Assembly: GCF_004323735.1 (NCBI RefSeq)
Contig: NZ_CP036455.1
Span: 2,723,101 to 2,787,100, forward strand
From: Streptomonospora litoralis
Lineage (GTDB): Bacteria > Actinomycetota > Actinomycetes > Streptosporangiales > Streptosporangiaceae
Reading direction: 5' to 3'
Length of the DNA stretch: 64,000 bases
Below the pieces are notes generated by a model. That model was not told the origin of the DNA and did not search any database. It saw only the letters and a list, made by a program, of their open reading frames with translations. Made by a program: the position numbers and the translations under genes. Shown piece after piece: positions 35,622 through 44,227 of the stretch; within the stretch, counting starts at the first letter, position 1; every line of letters begins with the position of its first letter.

Positions 35622-36203
35622 ATGACCTCGTTGCACCTCGTCCAAGAACCCGAAGCCGACGCGCTGCTGGCGTCGGAGCCGCTGGCGCTGCTGATCGGCA
35701 TGCTGCTGGACCAGCAGGTGGCGATGGAGGTGGCCTTCGCCGGGCCGAAGAAGATCGCCGACCGGATGGGCGGCCTCGACGCCGGGACCGTCGCGCGGAC
35801 CGATCCCGAGGAGTTCGCCGCGCTGTGCTCGCAGCAGCCGGCCGTGCACCGCTTCCCCGGGTCGATGGCCGCGCGCATCCAGTCGCTGTGCGGCTACCTG
35901 GTCGAGCACTACGGCGGCGACGCCGCCGCGGTGTGGACCTCGGGCGAGCCCGACGGGCGGGAAGTGCTCAAGCGTCTCAAAGCGCTACCGGGCTACGGCG
36001 ATCAGAAGGCCCGCATCTTCCTGGCCCTGCTCGGCAAGCAGTTCGACCTGCGCGCCGAAGGCTGGCGCGAGGCGGCCGGCGACTACGGCGACGAGGGCGC
36101 GCGCCGTTCGATCGCCGATGTGGTCGACGAGCAGACCCTCGCCGAGGTGCGCGCGTTCAAGAAGAGCGCCAAGGCCGCGAAGAAGGCCGAGAAGGGCCAG
36201 TAG
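35622..36203 (+). CDS. HhH-GPD family base-excision repair protein
   Basis: The 193-residue protein matches the actinobacterial HhH-GPD family (TIGR03252). It has LLDQQVAMEVAFAGPKKIADRMGG near the N-terminus and the helix-hairpin-helix segment LKALPGYGDQKARIFLALLGKQF (about residues 119-141). It is half the length of classic AlkA/MutY-type glycosylases and lacks an iron-sulfur cluster. Its substrate lesion is not known. The ATG at 35622 fits the conserved MTSLHLVQEPEADALL start. The C-terminus is lysine-rich. It is convergent with fdhD. Confidence 0.85.
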   Translation: MTSLHLVQEPEADALLASEPLALLIGMLLDQQVAMEVAFAGPKKIADRMGGLDAGTVARTDPEEFAALCSQQPAVHRFPGSMAARIQSLCGYLVEHYGGDAAAVWTSGEPDGREVLKRLKALPGYGDQKARIFLALLGKQFDLRAEGWREAAGDYGDEGARRSIADVVDEQTLAEVRAFKKSAKAAKKAEKGQ

Positions 36204-36320
36204 ACGCGCCGCCGGCGCCGCCTTCTTCAGGCGCTGCCGCGGGAAAGTTGTCGGGACCGGCCGGCGCAGGGGGCTGGTGCACGCCGGCCGGTCTCGCGCC
36301 TACCGGCCCGGTCGGCGGAG

Positions 36321-37181
36321 TCACCCCGGGGCCGCCATCGGCGTCTGTGACGCCGTCTCCAGGGTGATCCGGTGCCGACCGGCGTAGACGTTCATCGAGG
36401 TGCCGCGCAGGAACCCGACCAGGCTCAGTCCCTGCTCGGCCGCGAGCTCCACGGCCAGGGACGAGGGCGCGGAGACCGCTGCCAGCATCGGGATTCCCGC
36501 CATCAGCGCCTTCTGCGCGAGTTCGAACGAGGCCCGCCCGGAGACCATCAGCGCGCTGCCGCGCAGCGGCAGCCGGCCGTCCCGCAGGGCCCAGCCCACG
36601 AGCTTGTCGACCGCGTTGTGGCGGCCGACGTCCTCGCGCAGCGCGAGCAGCTCCCCCTGTGCGGTGAACAGACCGGCGGCGTGCAGCCCGCCGGTGCGGT
36701 CGAAGACGCGCTGGGCCTCGCGCAGGCGGTCGGGCATGGCCGCGAGCACGGGCACGGTGAAGTGCGGTTCGTCCTCGGCGACCGACCAGTGGGCCGTGGT
36801 CGAAACCGCCTCCAGGCTCGCCTTGCCGCACACACCGCAGGAGGAGGTGGTGTAGAAGTTGCGTTCCAGCGACGCCTCGGGCACCGGAACCCCCGATGCC
36901 AGCACGACGTCGAGGACGTTGTAGGTGTTGGAGCCGTCCTCGGTGGCGCCCGCGCAGTAGCGGATGGTCGCGATCGCCTCGGCGGAGGTGACGACCCCCT
37001 CGCTGACGAGGAACCCCGCCGCCAGGTCGAAGTCGTTGCCGGGAGTGCGCATCGTGACGGTGAGCGGCCGGCCGTTCATCCGGATCTCCAGCGGCTCCTC
37101 GGCGACCAGGGTGTCCGGGCGCTCGCTGACGGCGCCGTCCCGGATCCGCAGGATCGGCTCGCGAACCGTGACCCGTCCCAT
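36321..37181 (-). CDS. fdhD: Formate dehydrogenase accessory sulfurtransferase FdhD
   Basis: The 286-residue protein is FdhD, which transfers sulfur from cysteine desulfurase to the molybdenum cofactor of formate dehydrogenase. The persulfide-carrying motif SSCGVCG is present (Cys115 and Cys118), together with [17 protein letters not shown] and [16 protein letters not shown]. The ATG at 37181 has GGGGAGGTCC upstream. It lies 168 bp beyond the iron-sulfur subunit gene, on the same strand, and clearly serves the formate dehydrogenase encoded next to it. Confidence 0.95.
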   Translation of the reverse strand: MGRVTVREPILRIRDGAVSERPDTLVAEEPLEIRMNGRPLTVTMRTPGNDFDLAAGFLVSEGVVTSAEAIATIRYCAGATEDGSNTYNVLDVVLASGVPVPEASLERNFYTTSSCGVCGKASLEAVSTTAHWSVAEDEPHFTVPVLAAMPDRLREAQRVFDRTGGLHAAGLFTAQGELLALREDVGRHNAVDKLVGWALRDGRLPLRGSALMVSGRASFELAQKALMAGIPMLAAVSAPSSLAVELAAEQGLSLVGFLRGTSMNVYAGRHRITLETASQTPMAAPG

Positions 37182-37349
37182 GGACCTCCCCTTTCCGCAG
37201 AGCCGGGGGGCTCCCCGTGCCCGGCGTGCTTTCGGTGTGCGTGGACCGGACTCGGAAGGAATTCCCGTTTCCGTCCCTTTTCAGTCGTATCGGAATCCGA
37301 CCGCGCCGACCAGGCCGCGTGCGGCGGCCCCCGCGGGGGCCGCGCCGCG

Positions 37350-38291
37350 TCAGTCGCGCCTTCTCTGCTGTACGTGCTGGAACCCGAACCGCCCCTTGAT
37401 GCACAGGTTGCCGTGCGTCACCGGGTTGTCGTGCGGCGAGGTGACCTTGACGATCTCGTTGTCCTGGACGTGCAGGGTGACGTTGCAGCCCACTCCGCAG
37501 TAGGTGCAGATGGTGGTGGTCTCGCTCTGGCGGTCCTCGTCCCAGGTGCCCTCGTTGCGCATGTCGTACTCGGTCTTGAACGACAGCGCGCCGGTGGGGC
37601 AGACCTCGATGCAGTTGCCGCAGTAGACGCAGGCGGAGTCGGGCAGGGCGAAGTCGTGCTCGGTGGACACGCGGGCGTCGAAGCCGCGGCCGGCGATCCC
37701 GATCGCGAACGTGTTCTGCCACTGCTCGCCGCACGCGTCCACGCACTTGTAGCACATGATGCACTTGCCGTAGTCGCGCACGTAGAGGTCGTTGTCGATC
37801 TTGGTGGGCTGCTCCACGGTCTCGGCGGCCGTGCCGTCGCCGACCTCGTGCTCACCGGCGCGGCGGGCGTCGCGCTCGCCCATCGGCGCGGGCTCGGCCC
37901 GGGGGCCGAACCGCTCTGGACGGGCTTCGTAGCGCTCGTTCCACTCGGGGATCTTCGGTGTGGTGGACAGGTCCACCGAGGACCCCAGCAGCTCCAGCAC
38001 CATCTTGCGGCTGTGGCGGACCCGCTCGGAGTCGGTGGCCACCGACATGGACTCCTCGACCTTGCGCGAGCAGGCCGGCACCAGTGTGCGCGCCCCCTCC
38101 ACCTCGACCACGCACACGCGGCACGCGTTGCGCGGGGTGAGGGTGTCGCCGTAGCACAGGGTCGGCACCTCGGTGCCGACGGCCTCGCAGGCGTCCAGGA
38201 TGGTGGCGTCCTCGGGGACGCGGACCTCTTCGCCGTCGACGGTCACCTCGACCAGGCGGCGAGGCGTCCCGATAGCTACCGGTGTGCTCAC
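37350..38291 (-). CDS. Formate dehydrogenase iron-sulfur subunit carrying the N-terminal part of FdhA/FdsA
   Basis: The 313-residue protein corresponds to the first third of FdsA-type formate dehydrogenase catalytic chains. It has a 2Fe-2S domain (CYGDTLTPRNACRVCVVEVEG, then PAC), two 4Fe-4S motifs (CIMCYKCVDAC; CVYCGNCIEVCPTGAL), and the proximal 4Fe-4S site of the bis-MGD domain (CTYCGVGCNVTL ... NLCIKGRFGF). It stops exactly where the separate catalytic gene at 40729-42699 takes up the homology. GTG at 38291 follows a perfect AAAGGAGG and overlaps the NuoF-like stop codon, so translation is coupled. Confidence 0.9.
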   Translation of the reverse strand: MSTPVAIGTPRRLVEVTVDGEEVRVPEDATILDACEAVGTEVPTLCYGDTLTPRNACRVCVVEVEGARTLVPACSRKVEESMSVATDSERVRHSRKMVLELLGSSVDLSTTPKIPEWNERYEARPERFGPRAEPAPMGERDARRAGEHEVGDGTAAETVEQPTKIDNDLYVRDYGKCIMCYKCVDACGEQWQNTFAIGIAGRGFDARVSTEHDFALPDSACVYCGNCIEVCPTGALSFKTEYDMRNEGTWDEDRQSETTTICTYCGVGCNVTLHVQDNEIVKVTSPHDNPVTHGNLCIKGRFGFQHVQQRRRD

Positions 38292-39526
38292 CGGACCTCC
38301 TTTAGGGGTTGTTCCTCCTGCGGGCCGAACACGCCCAGCCGGTCGATCGCCGACTCCACCGCGTTCCACGCGGTCTGGCCCAGGCCGCAGATCGAGGCGT
38401 CGCGCATCGCCTCGCCCACCTCGCGCAGCAGTGCGACGTCGGTGCGGCGCGGTCCGCCGTCGGAGAGCCGCACCAGCGCCTCCTCCTGGCGGACGGTGCC
38501 GACCCGGCAGGGCACGCACTGGCCGCAGGACTCGTCGCGGAAGAACGCCGCGATGCGTACGAGGATCGCGGCCAGGTCGACGGTGTCGTCGAGTACCAGG
38601 ATGACGCCCGAACCCAGCGTGGCGCCGGCTTCGCGGGCGCCCTCGAAGGTCAGCGGGATGTCCAGTTCGTCGCCGCGCACGAATCCGCCGGCGGCGCCGC
38701 CGAGCAGCACGGCGCGCGGCTCGCGGGCGGTGCCGTCGGCGTTCGTGCCCGTGCCGCCGCACATCGCGATCAGCTCGCGCAGGCTCGCCCCGAAGGGGAC
38801 CTCGTAGACGCCGGGGCGCCGCACCGAGCCCGACACGCAGAACAGCTTGGGGCCGGTGGAGCGGCCGGTGCCGATGGCGGCGTAGCCGGGGCCGCCCATC
38901 AGCATGATCGGTAGCACGTTGACCAGGGTCTCGACGTTGTTGATGGCGGTGGGCTTGCCGAACACGCCGCGCTCGACCGGGAAGGGCGGCTTGCTGCGGG
39001 GCTCGCCGCGCAGCCCTTCGATCGAGTTGAAGATCGCGGTCTCCTCGCCGCAGATGTAGGCTCCGGCGCCGCGCCGGATCTCGATTTCGAAGTCGAAGCC
39101 GGAGCCGAGGATGTCGGTGCCCAGCAGGTTGCGCCCGCGGGCCAGCTCGATGGCGTTCTCCAGCAGCGACAGCGCCCGCGGGTACTCGCCGCGGATGTAG
39201 ATGTAGCCCTTGGCGGCGTTGTTGGCGTAGCCGGCGATGGTCAGCGACTCGATCACGGAGAACGGGTCGCCCTCCATGATCACCCGGTCCTTGAAGGTGC
39301 CGGGTTCGCTCTCGTCGGCGTTGCAGATGACGTAGCGGGGGGTCTCGGGCCGCTTGGCGGTGCCGTCCCACTTGCGCCCGGTGGGGAAGGCCGCGCCGCC
39401 GCGTCCGACCAGGCCGGAGTCGTTCACCTCGCGGATGACGCCGCTGGGGCCCATCCGCAGCGCCTCGCGCAGCGCGGCGTAGCCGCCGTTGGCGCGGTAG
39501 TCGTCCAGGCTGGCGGGGTCGACCAC
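38288..39526 (-). CDS. NuoF/FdsB-like NADH-binding subunit of formate dehydrogenase (probably 3' part of a frameshifted NuoEF fusion)
   Basis: The 412-residue frame from the GTG at 39526 encodes a NuoF-type flavoprotein. It has GRGGAAFPTGRKW (FMN/NADH loop), GAGAYICGEETAIFNSIEGLRG and the 4Fe-4S motif ESCGQCVPCRVGT. It passes electrons from formate to NAD+. The GTG has no good ribosome binding site, and homology-like sequence (DDDLVLLRRIG) continues upstream in the same frame to about 39619 without a start codon. The NuoE-like frame ends its similarity there, so both probably form one protein interrupted by a frameshift at a six-C run (39620-39625). Confidence 0.8.
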   Translation of the reverse strand: MVDPASLDDYRANGGYAALREALRMGPSGVIREVNDSGLVGRGGAAFPTGRKWDGTAKRPETPRYVICNADESEPGTFKDRVIMEGDPFSVIESLTIAGYANNAAKGYIYIRGEYPRALSLLENAIELARGRNLLGTDILGSGFDFEIEIRRGAGAYICGEETAIFNSIEGLRGEPRSKPPFPVERGVFGKPTAINNVETLVNVLPIMLMGGPGYAAIGTGRSTGPKLFCVSGSVRRPGVYEVPFGASLRELIAMCGGTGTNADGTAREPRAVLLGGAAGGFVRGDELDIPLTFEGAREAGATLGSGVILVLDDTVDLAAILVRIAAFFRDESCGQCVPCRVGTVRQEEALVRLSDGGPRRTDVALLREVGEAMRDASICGLGQTAWNAVESAIDRLGVFGPQEEQPLKEVR

Positions 39527-39619
39527 GCCGATCCGGCGCAGCAGGACCAGGTCGTCGTCGCCCGCCTGGGGGACCGCGGTCGCCGCGGAGGGCTCGGGTG
39601 CGGGGCCGGGCAGGGTCTC

Positions 39620-40334
39620 GGGGGGAGAAGGTGGCGCGCGGGGCGGGGTGGCTCAGGTGGGGGCCGGGGCCGTCGCCGTTCTGGGAGGGGCCGTGGCCGT
39701 TGACGGATCCGGGCCGGGGGAGCGGGTGGTCGGGGTTGTCGGCGGCGGGCCCTGCCGCGACCTCACCGGGCCCGGGGACGATGTCGTCGGCGGAGGCCGG
39801 AGCGGCGACGCTGTAGCGGGGCGGGTCGCCGGCCTCCAGCGACAGTGCCGCCGGCGCGCGTTCGCACAGTCCCAGGCAGGGACTCTCGTGCCAGGTGAAC
39901 TCGCCGCCCTCGGTGCCCGCAGGGCCGGCGCGCTCGGTCAGCTGCGCGCACAGCCCCGCCGAGTCCTTGGCCGCGCAGGCGATGTCGGTACAGACGTGCA
40001 CGACCCGGCGGGGTCGCTCCTTGAGGGAGAACATCGCATAGAAGGTCGCGACGCCGTAGGCCTCGGCAGGCGGGATCGTCAGCCGGCGGCAGATGTAGTC
40101 GAGTGCGGCGGGGCTGATCCAGCCCACCCGGTCGTTGACGGCGTGCAGGGCCGGCAGGAGCAGGTCGCGACGGCCGCGGGCGACGTGGCCGCCCTCGGCG
40201 AATCGCAGATCGGAGGCCTGGCGCGTGCCGCCGTCCCACCCCGACTCCGGCGGGCCGAGGACGGCGTCCACGGCCTCCCGCTCGGCGGGCTCCGGCACAG
40301 CATCCAGGAAGTGCAGGTCCACGTCCCCGGTCAC
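39620..40334 (-). CDS. NuoE/FdsG-like subunit (5' part of a probable NuoEF fusion)
   Basis: From GTG 40334 about 238 codons encode a NuoE-type thioredoxin-like 2Fe-2S domain. Its four ligands lie in HVCTDIACAAKD and HESPCLGLCERAP, preceded by ALHAVNDRVGWISPAAL and YGVATFYAMFSL. The last 50 residues are a Pro/Gly-rich linker. Its own frame has no stop until 37350, but beyond about 39620 it runs antisense to sense in the wrong frame of the NuoF part. Removing one base of the C run at 39620-39625 joins the two in one frame. A GntR operator lies 39 bp upstream. Confidence 0.75.
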
Positions 40335-40372
40335 CTCGAATCATGTAAGCCAGGTCACAGACGTTGTATACG

Positions 40373-40385
40373 GGCTACAGTATGC
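40373..40385. promoter_or_regulatory. GntR operator candidate upstream of the NuoE-like gene
   Basis: GGCTACAGTATGC matches the reverse motif GTATACAGTATGC at 11 of 13 positions, with an extra GTATAC just before it (40366-40371). It is 39 bp from the gene start. Apart from this and the terminator at 40680, the spacer 40335-40728 holds nothing recognisable. Confidence 0.6.
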
Positions 40386-40679
40386 TTCATTCCTACCGTG
40401 GGCAACCCCTGGTCGCTTGCGTGTTCGGCGGTACCGAGCACCGGTGGCCGGGGGTGCGCACAGGGTGGCGCCGACCAGGCCGCGGCGGATCGCAGCGCCC
40501 TCGATCGTGCCGGCGCGGTGCCGGCAGCGGCCGCCCGGGCGCCGTACGGGCGGCCGCCCCGGATGCGCGCCGGGCGGCACGCGTGTGCCGCGGCGGGGCG
40601 CATCACCGGCCCCCCGCCCGCCCGCCGCGCAGCGCGGTCCGCGCCCGGGTGCCGGGTGGCGAACAGCGCACCCGGGCAT

Positions 40680-40708
40680 GCGGCCGGGACCGCGTGGATC
40701 CCGGCCGC
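40680..40708. terminator. 10-bp hairpin after the formate dehydrogenase catalytic gene
   Basis: Positions 40680-40689 pair exactly with 40699-40708 (GCGGCCGGGA and complement) over a 9-nt loop, 21 bp beyond the stop of the catalytic subunit gene. A separate promoter for the NuoE-like gene is therefore likely. Confidence 0.6.
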
Positions 40709-40728
40709 GGACCGCGCGGCTCACGGCG

Positions 40729-42699
40729 TCAGGGCGACGCCGGTACAGGAGCCGCTCCGGCGGCCCCCGCGGGCGCCGCGCCCTCGATCAGCTTCTCGAT
40801 GTTCACGGCCGCCGCCTTGTACTCGGCGGTGCCGGCCACCGGGTCGGTGGCGTCGATGGTCAGCAGCTGGGTGTCGACCTGGTCGGGGAAGTGGAAGGTC
40901 ATGAACACCAGCCCCGCACGCATCTCCGTCGCGATCGAGGCGGGTACCAGCACCGATCCCCGGCGCGAGGAGACGCGCACGGTCTCGCCGTCGGCGATGC
41001 CCAGCCGCTCGGCGTCCTCGGGCGAGATGTCCAGCAGTTCGCCGCGCCGCATGGGCGAGGAGAACCCGCTGGTCTGCACACCGGTGTTGTAGTCGTCCAG
41101 CCGGCGGCCCGTGGTCAGGCGGAAGGGGTAGTCGTCGTCGAGCAGGTCGACCGGAGGCGAGTGGCCGACGATGCCGAAGGGGGCCGCCTCGCCCCGCTTG
41201 CCGGGGTCGGTCGACCACAGTCGGGAGTGCAGGAACGGCGGCTCCAGGCTGTCCTCGGAGTAGCACGGCCACTGGATGCCGTGCAGTTCCTCCAGCCGCT
41301 GATAGGTCATGCCGCGGTGGATGGGGGACAGGCTGCGCAGCTCGTCCCACACCTCCTCGGCACTCGGCTGCTGCCAGGCGTGGCCCAGGCGCTGGGCGAG
41401 GTCGCACATGATGGCGATGTCGTCGCGCGCGCCCGGCGGGGGGTCCAGCGCCTTGCGCACCAGCTGCACCCGGCGCTCGCTGTTCGTGAAGGTGCCGTCG
41501 GACTCGCACCAGGACGCGCTGGCGGGAAGCACGACGTCGGCCAACTCGGCGGTCTTGGTCAGGAAGATGTCCTGGACCACCAGGTGGTCCAGCCGCTCAA
41601 GGCGGCGGGTGGTGGTCATCGTCTCGGGCTCCGACTGCACCGGGTTCTCGCCGATGATGTAGAGGGTCTTCAGCTCGCCCCCGTCCATCGACTCGAACAT
41701 CTGGGTGAGCGTCTTGCCCTTGCTGGGCTGGATCGAGGTGTTCCAGACCGACTCGAACCGGGTGCGGACCTCGGCGTCGAGAATGTCCTGGAACCCGGCG
41801 AGGCGGTCGGGGATGGCGCCCATGTCGCCGCCGCCCTGGACGTTGTTCTGCCCGCGCAGCGGCTGCAGTCCCGAGCCGTGGCGGCCGACGTGCCCGGTGA
41901 GCAGCGCCAGGTTGATCAGCGCCTTGACGTTGTCGGTGGCGTTGTGGTGCTCGGTGATGCCCAGGGTCCAGCACAGCTGGGCTCGCTCGGCGGTGGCGTA
42001 GGCGTGGGCGAGCTCGCGGATGGCCTCGGCGGGCACGCCCGTCTCGGCCTCGGCCGCGGCGAGCGTCCACGGCTCCACCAGCTCGCGGTACTCCTCGAAT
42101 CCGGAGGTGCCGCGCCGGATGAAGGTCTCGTTGGCCAGCCCGGCGTGGATGATCTCGCGCCCGATGGCGTGCGCAAGCGGGATGTCGGTGCCGACGTTGA
42201 GGCCGAGCCAGCGGTCCGCCCACTGGGCCGACGACGTGCGCCGGGGGTCGACCGCGAACATCCGCGCGCCGTTGTGCAGGCCCTTGAGCACGTGCTGGAA
42301 GAAGATCGGGTGGGCGGCGCGCGGGTTGCCTCCCCACACGATGACCAGGTCGGTGTCCTCGACCTCGGCATAGGAGGAGGTGCCCCCTCCCGAGCCGAAG
42401 GCGGCGGAGAGGCCGGCCACGCTGGGGGCGTGGCAGGTGCGGTTGCAGGAGTCGACGTTGTTGGTGCCCATGACGACTCGGGTGAACTTCTGGGCGACGA
42501 AGTTCATCTCGTTGGTGGCCCGGGCGCAGGAGAGCATGCCGAACGCGTCGGGGCCGTGCCGTTCCACGCCGGTGCGGAAGCCGGCGGCGGCGCGGTCGAG
42601 TGCCTCCTCCCAGGAGGCGGGGCGCAGTCGGCCGTCCTCGCGCACGAGCGGGCGAGTGAGGCGTTCGTAGCTGCTGGGCTGGTGATCGTCCGATCGCAT
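40729..42699 (-). CDS. Formate dehydrogenase molybdopterin catalytic subunit (lacks its N-terminal Fe-S domain)
   Basis: The 656-residue protein is the bis-MGD catalytic part of a formate dehydrogenase. The metal-ligand cysteine and proton-relay histidine are in NRTCHAPSVAGL (Cys89, His90). GQNNVQGGGDMG, PLAHAIGREIIHAGL and the C-terminal molybdopterin-binding FRLTTGRRLDDYNTGVQT are also present. It begins at YERLTRPLVREDGRLRPASWEEAL, the point just after the proximal 4Fe-4S site in normal FdhA/FdsA; that site is in the gene at 37350-38291. Together the two make about 969 residues, the usual full length. ATG at 42699 has GAGG 10 nt upstream. Confidence 0.9.
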   Translation of the reverse strand: MRSDDHQPSSYERLTRPLVREDGRLRPASWEEALDRAAAGFRTGVERHGPDAFGMLSCARATNEMNFVAQKFTRVVMGTNNVDSCNRTCHAPSVAGLSAAFGSGGGTSSYAEVEDTDLVIVWGGNPRAAHPIFFQHVLKGLHNGARMFAVDPRRTSSAQWADRWLGLNVGTDIPLAHAIGREIIHAGLANETFIRRGTSGFEEYRELVEPWTLAAAEAETGVPAEAIRELAHAYATAERAQLCWTLGITEHHNATDNVKALINLALLTGHVGRHGSGLQPLRGQNNVQGGGDMGAIPDRLAGFQDILDAEVRTRFESVWNTSIQPSKGKTLTQMFESMDGGELKTLYIIGENPVQSEPETMTTTRRLERLDHLVVQDIFLTKTAELADVVLPASASWCESDGTFTNSERRVQLVRKALDPPPGARDDIAIMCDLAQRLGHAWQQPSAEEVWDELRSLSPIHRGMTYQRLEELHGIQWPCYSEDSLEPPFLHSRLWSTDPGKRGEAAPFGIVGHSPPVDLLDDDYPFRLTTGRRLDDYNTGVQTSGFSSPMRRGELLDISPEDAERLGIADGETVRVSSRRGSVLVPASIATEMRAGLVFMTFHFPDQVDTQLLTIDATDPVAGTAEYKAAAVNIEKLIEGAAPAGAAGAAPVPASP

Positions 42700-42754
42700 C
42701 TTCTGGGGCCTCGCTTGGGTCTCGTGGCCACTGCGGTGGACCGCAGGAAATATT

Positions 42755-42767
42755 GTCTACAGTATGC
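42755..42767. promoter_or_regulatory. GntR operator candidate upstream of the catalytic formate dehydrogenase gene
   Basis: GTCTACAGTATGC matches the motif at 12 of 13 positions and is 56 bp upstream of the gene start. Confidence 0.7.
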
Positions 42768-42858
42768 GACGCCTATACCGCAGGCAAGGGGAAGCGGACA
42801 AGGGCGGTGCGGCCGCGGGGAAGGGGCGACGGGCAGGGGGCCGCCCCTTCGGCCCCTC

Positions 42859-43890
42859 TCAGGCTGCGGGTGCGGGGGCGGCGGCAGCGGCGCCGGCGGC
42901 CATCCGGCTCGCCACCGAGCCGTCGACGAGCCGGGCGTTGAGCAGCCGGGCCACGGCGTCCACGGTGCGCAGGGTGGGCACCTGGGCCCCGACAAGATCC
43001 GCCAGCTCCACCACGGCGGTGAGGATGACGTCGAGCTCCATCGGGCGGCCGCGCTCCACGTCGTGCAGGGTGGAGGTGCGGTGGTCCCCGGCGCGCTCGG
43101 CGCCGGCCAGGCGGCGCTCGACGGAGATCTCCGGGCGGATCCCCAGGCGCGCCGCGACTTCCAGCGTCTCGTTCATCATCGCCCGCGCCAGTTCACGCGA
43201 GGAGCGGTCGCCGCAGATCTGCGCCATGGTGGAGCGGGTCAGCGCGCTGAGGGGGTTGAAGGTGATGTTGCCCATCAGCTTGACCCAGATGTCCTCGCGC
43301 AGCTCGGGCTCGACCGGGCACTTCAGCCCGCCGGCGACCATGGCGTCGGCGAAGTCGGTGCAGCGCCGCGAGATCGAGCCGTCGGGCTCGCCGATGGAGA
43401 ACCGGGTGCCCTCCAGATGGCGGATGACGCCGGGGCCCTCGATCTCGGTGGCGGCGTAGACGACGCAGCCGATGGCGCGTTCCACCGGGATCGCCCGGCT
43501 GACCGAGCCTTGCGGGTCGACCGTGTGCACCCGGTGCTCGGCCAGCGGGCCCGCAACGCCGTGGAAGTACCACCAGGGGATGCCGTTCTGCGCGGCGACC
43601 ACGGCCGTGCCGGGCCCCATCAGCGGGCGCAGCATCGGGCCGCACCCGGCGTAGTGCTGGGCCTTGAGCCCCAGGAAGACGATGTCGACCGGCCCGATCT
43701 CGCGGGGGTCGTCGGTGGCGTGGGGGCGCGCGGCGAAGTCCCCCCGGTCGCTGAGGACGCGCACGCCGCGGGCTCGCAGGGCCTCCAGGTGGGGGCCGCG
43801 GGCGATCATGTGGACGTCGGCCCCTCCGCGGTGCAGGGCCGCGCCGGCGTAGGCGCCGATCGCGCCGGCGCCGAGGATGGCGATTCTCAT
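42859..43890 (-). CDS. Ketopantoate reductase family protein, probable oxalyl-CoA reductase (PanE2-like)
   Basis: The 343-residue protein has the fold of 2-dehydropantoate 2-reductase. It shows the NADP-binding GAGAIGAYAG (residues 7-16), QNGIPWWYF, the catalytic lysine in EDIWVKLMGNITFNPLSAL (Lys204) and GRPMELDVIL. In Methylobacterium extorquens, panE2 next to oxalate genes is reported to encode oxalyl-CoA reductase producing glyoxylate. The setting here suggests the same, though a pantoate role is possible. ATG at 43890 follows GGAG, and an exact GntR motif lies 33 bp upstream. Confidence 0.85.
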   Translation of the reverse strand: MRIAILGAGAIGAYAGAALHRGGADVHMIARGPHLEALRARGVRVLSDRGDFAARPHATDDPREIGPVDIVFLGLKAQHYAGCGPMLRPLMGPGTAVVAAQNGIPWWYFHGVAGPLAEHRVHTVDPQGSVSRAIPVERAIGCVVYAATEIEGPGVIRHLEGTRFSIGEPDGSISRRCTDFADAMVAGGLKCPVEPELREDIWVKLMGNITFNPLSALTRSTMAQICGDRSSRELARAMMNETLEVAARLGIRPEISVERRLAGAERAGDHRTSTLHDVERGRPMELDVILTAVVELADLVGAQVPTLRTVDAVARLLNARLVDGSVASRMAAGAAAAAPAPAA

Positions 43891-43922
43891 ACTGCACTCC
43901 GTTCTCTCGCCCGAACGATTTT

Positions 43923-43935
43923 GTATACAGTATGC
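43923..43935. promoter_or_regulatory. GntR operator candidate (exact consensus) upstream of the PanE2-like gene
   Basis: GTATACAGTATGC is identical to the site at 31224 and lies 33 bp upstream of the reductase start. Confidence 0.75.
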
Positions 43936-44162
43936 TGATGTCGGTGCATGTGGCGAGGGGGTGGCTGCGGAAAAGGAACGGGTGAATGCAGGCGAACAGC
44001 AAGTTCCCGAGTTCTTCTCCGCCACCGGGTCCTCGCCCGCAGGGGGCGTGCGCGGCCTCGCCGGCCGCCGCACCCGCCGGGTGCCCATCCGTGCGATCGC
44101 GGGCCGCGAGCCGTCCGCGGGCCCGCGATCGCCGCTCGGACTGCGCCGCCGCAGTGGATTTC

Positions 44163-44175
44163 GTAGACTGTCTAC
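44163..44175. promoter_or_regulatory. GntR operator candidate upstream of the regulator gene
   Basis: GTAGACTGTCTAC is a perfect palindrome around a central T and matches GCATACTGTATAC at 10 of 13 positions. It lies 52 bp upstream of the GntR gene, consistent with autoregulation. Confidence 0.65.
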
Positions 44176-44227
44176 ACCATGCCGATCATCCGATAGGCAT
44201 CACCGTGCGACGGGCAGGAGCGGCGCA

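Noticed and set aside
37350-40334. A continuous 994-codon open frame that appears to join the NuoE-like part to the iron-sulfur subunit.
   Set aside because: The middle third is Arg/Pro/Gly-rich filler, while the NuoF sequence is in another frame of the same strand. The iron-sulfur gene also has its own GTG with a perfect AAAGGAGG. The open frame is a by-product of GC richness.
40735-40830. Ala/Pro-rich tail of the catalytic formate dehydrogenase as a separate small gene or repeat.
   Set aside because: It reads as an in-frame, low-complexity C-terminal extension of the same protein with no independent start.
42859-43890. Annotating the reductase simply as pantothenate biosynthesis panE.
   Set aside because: The operator upstream and the oxalate neighbours make an oxalyl-CoA reductase role more likely. 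No other pantothenate gene is present in the window.
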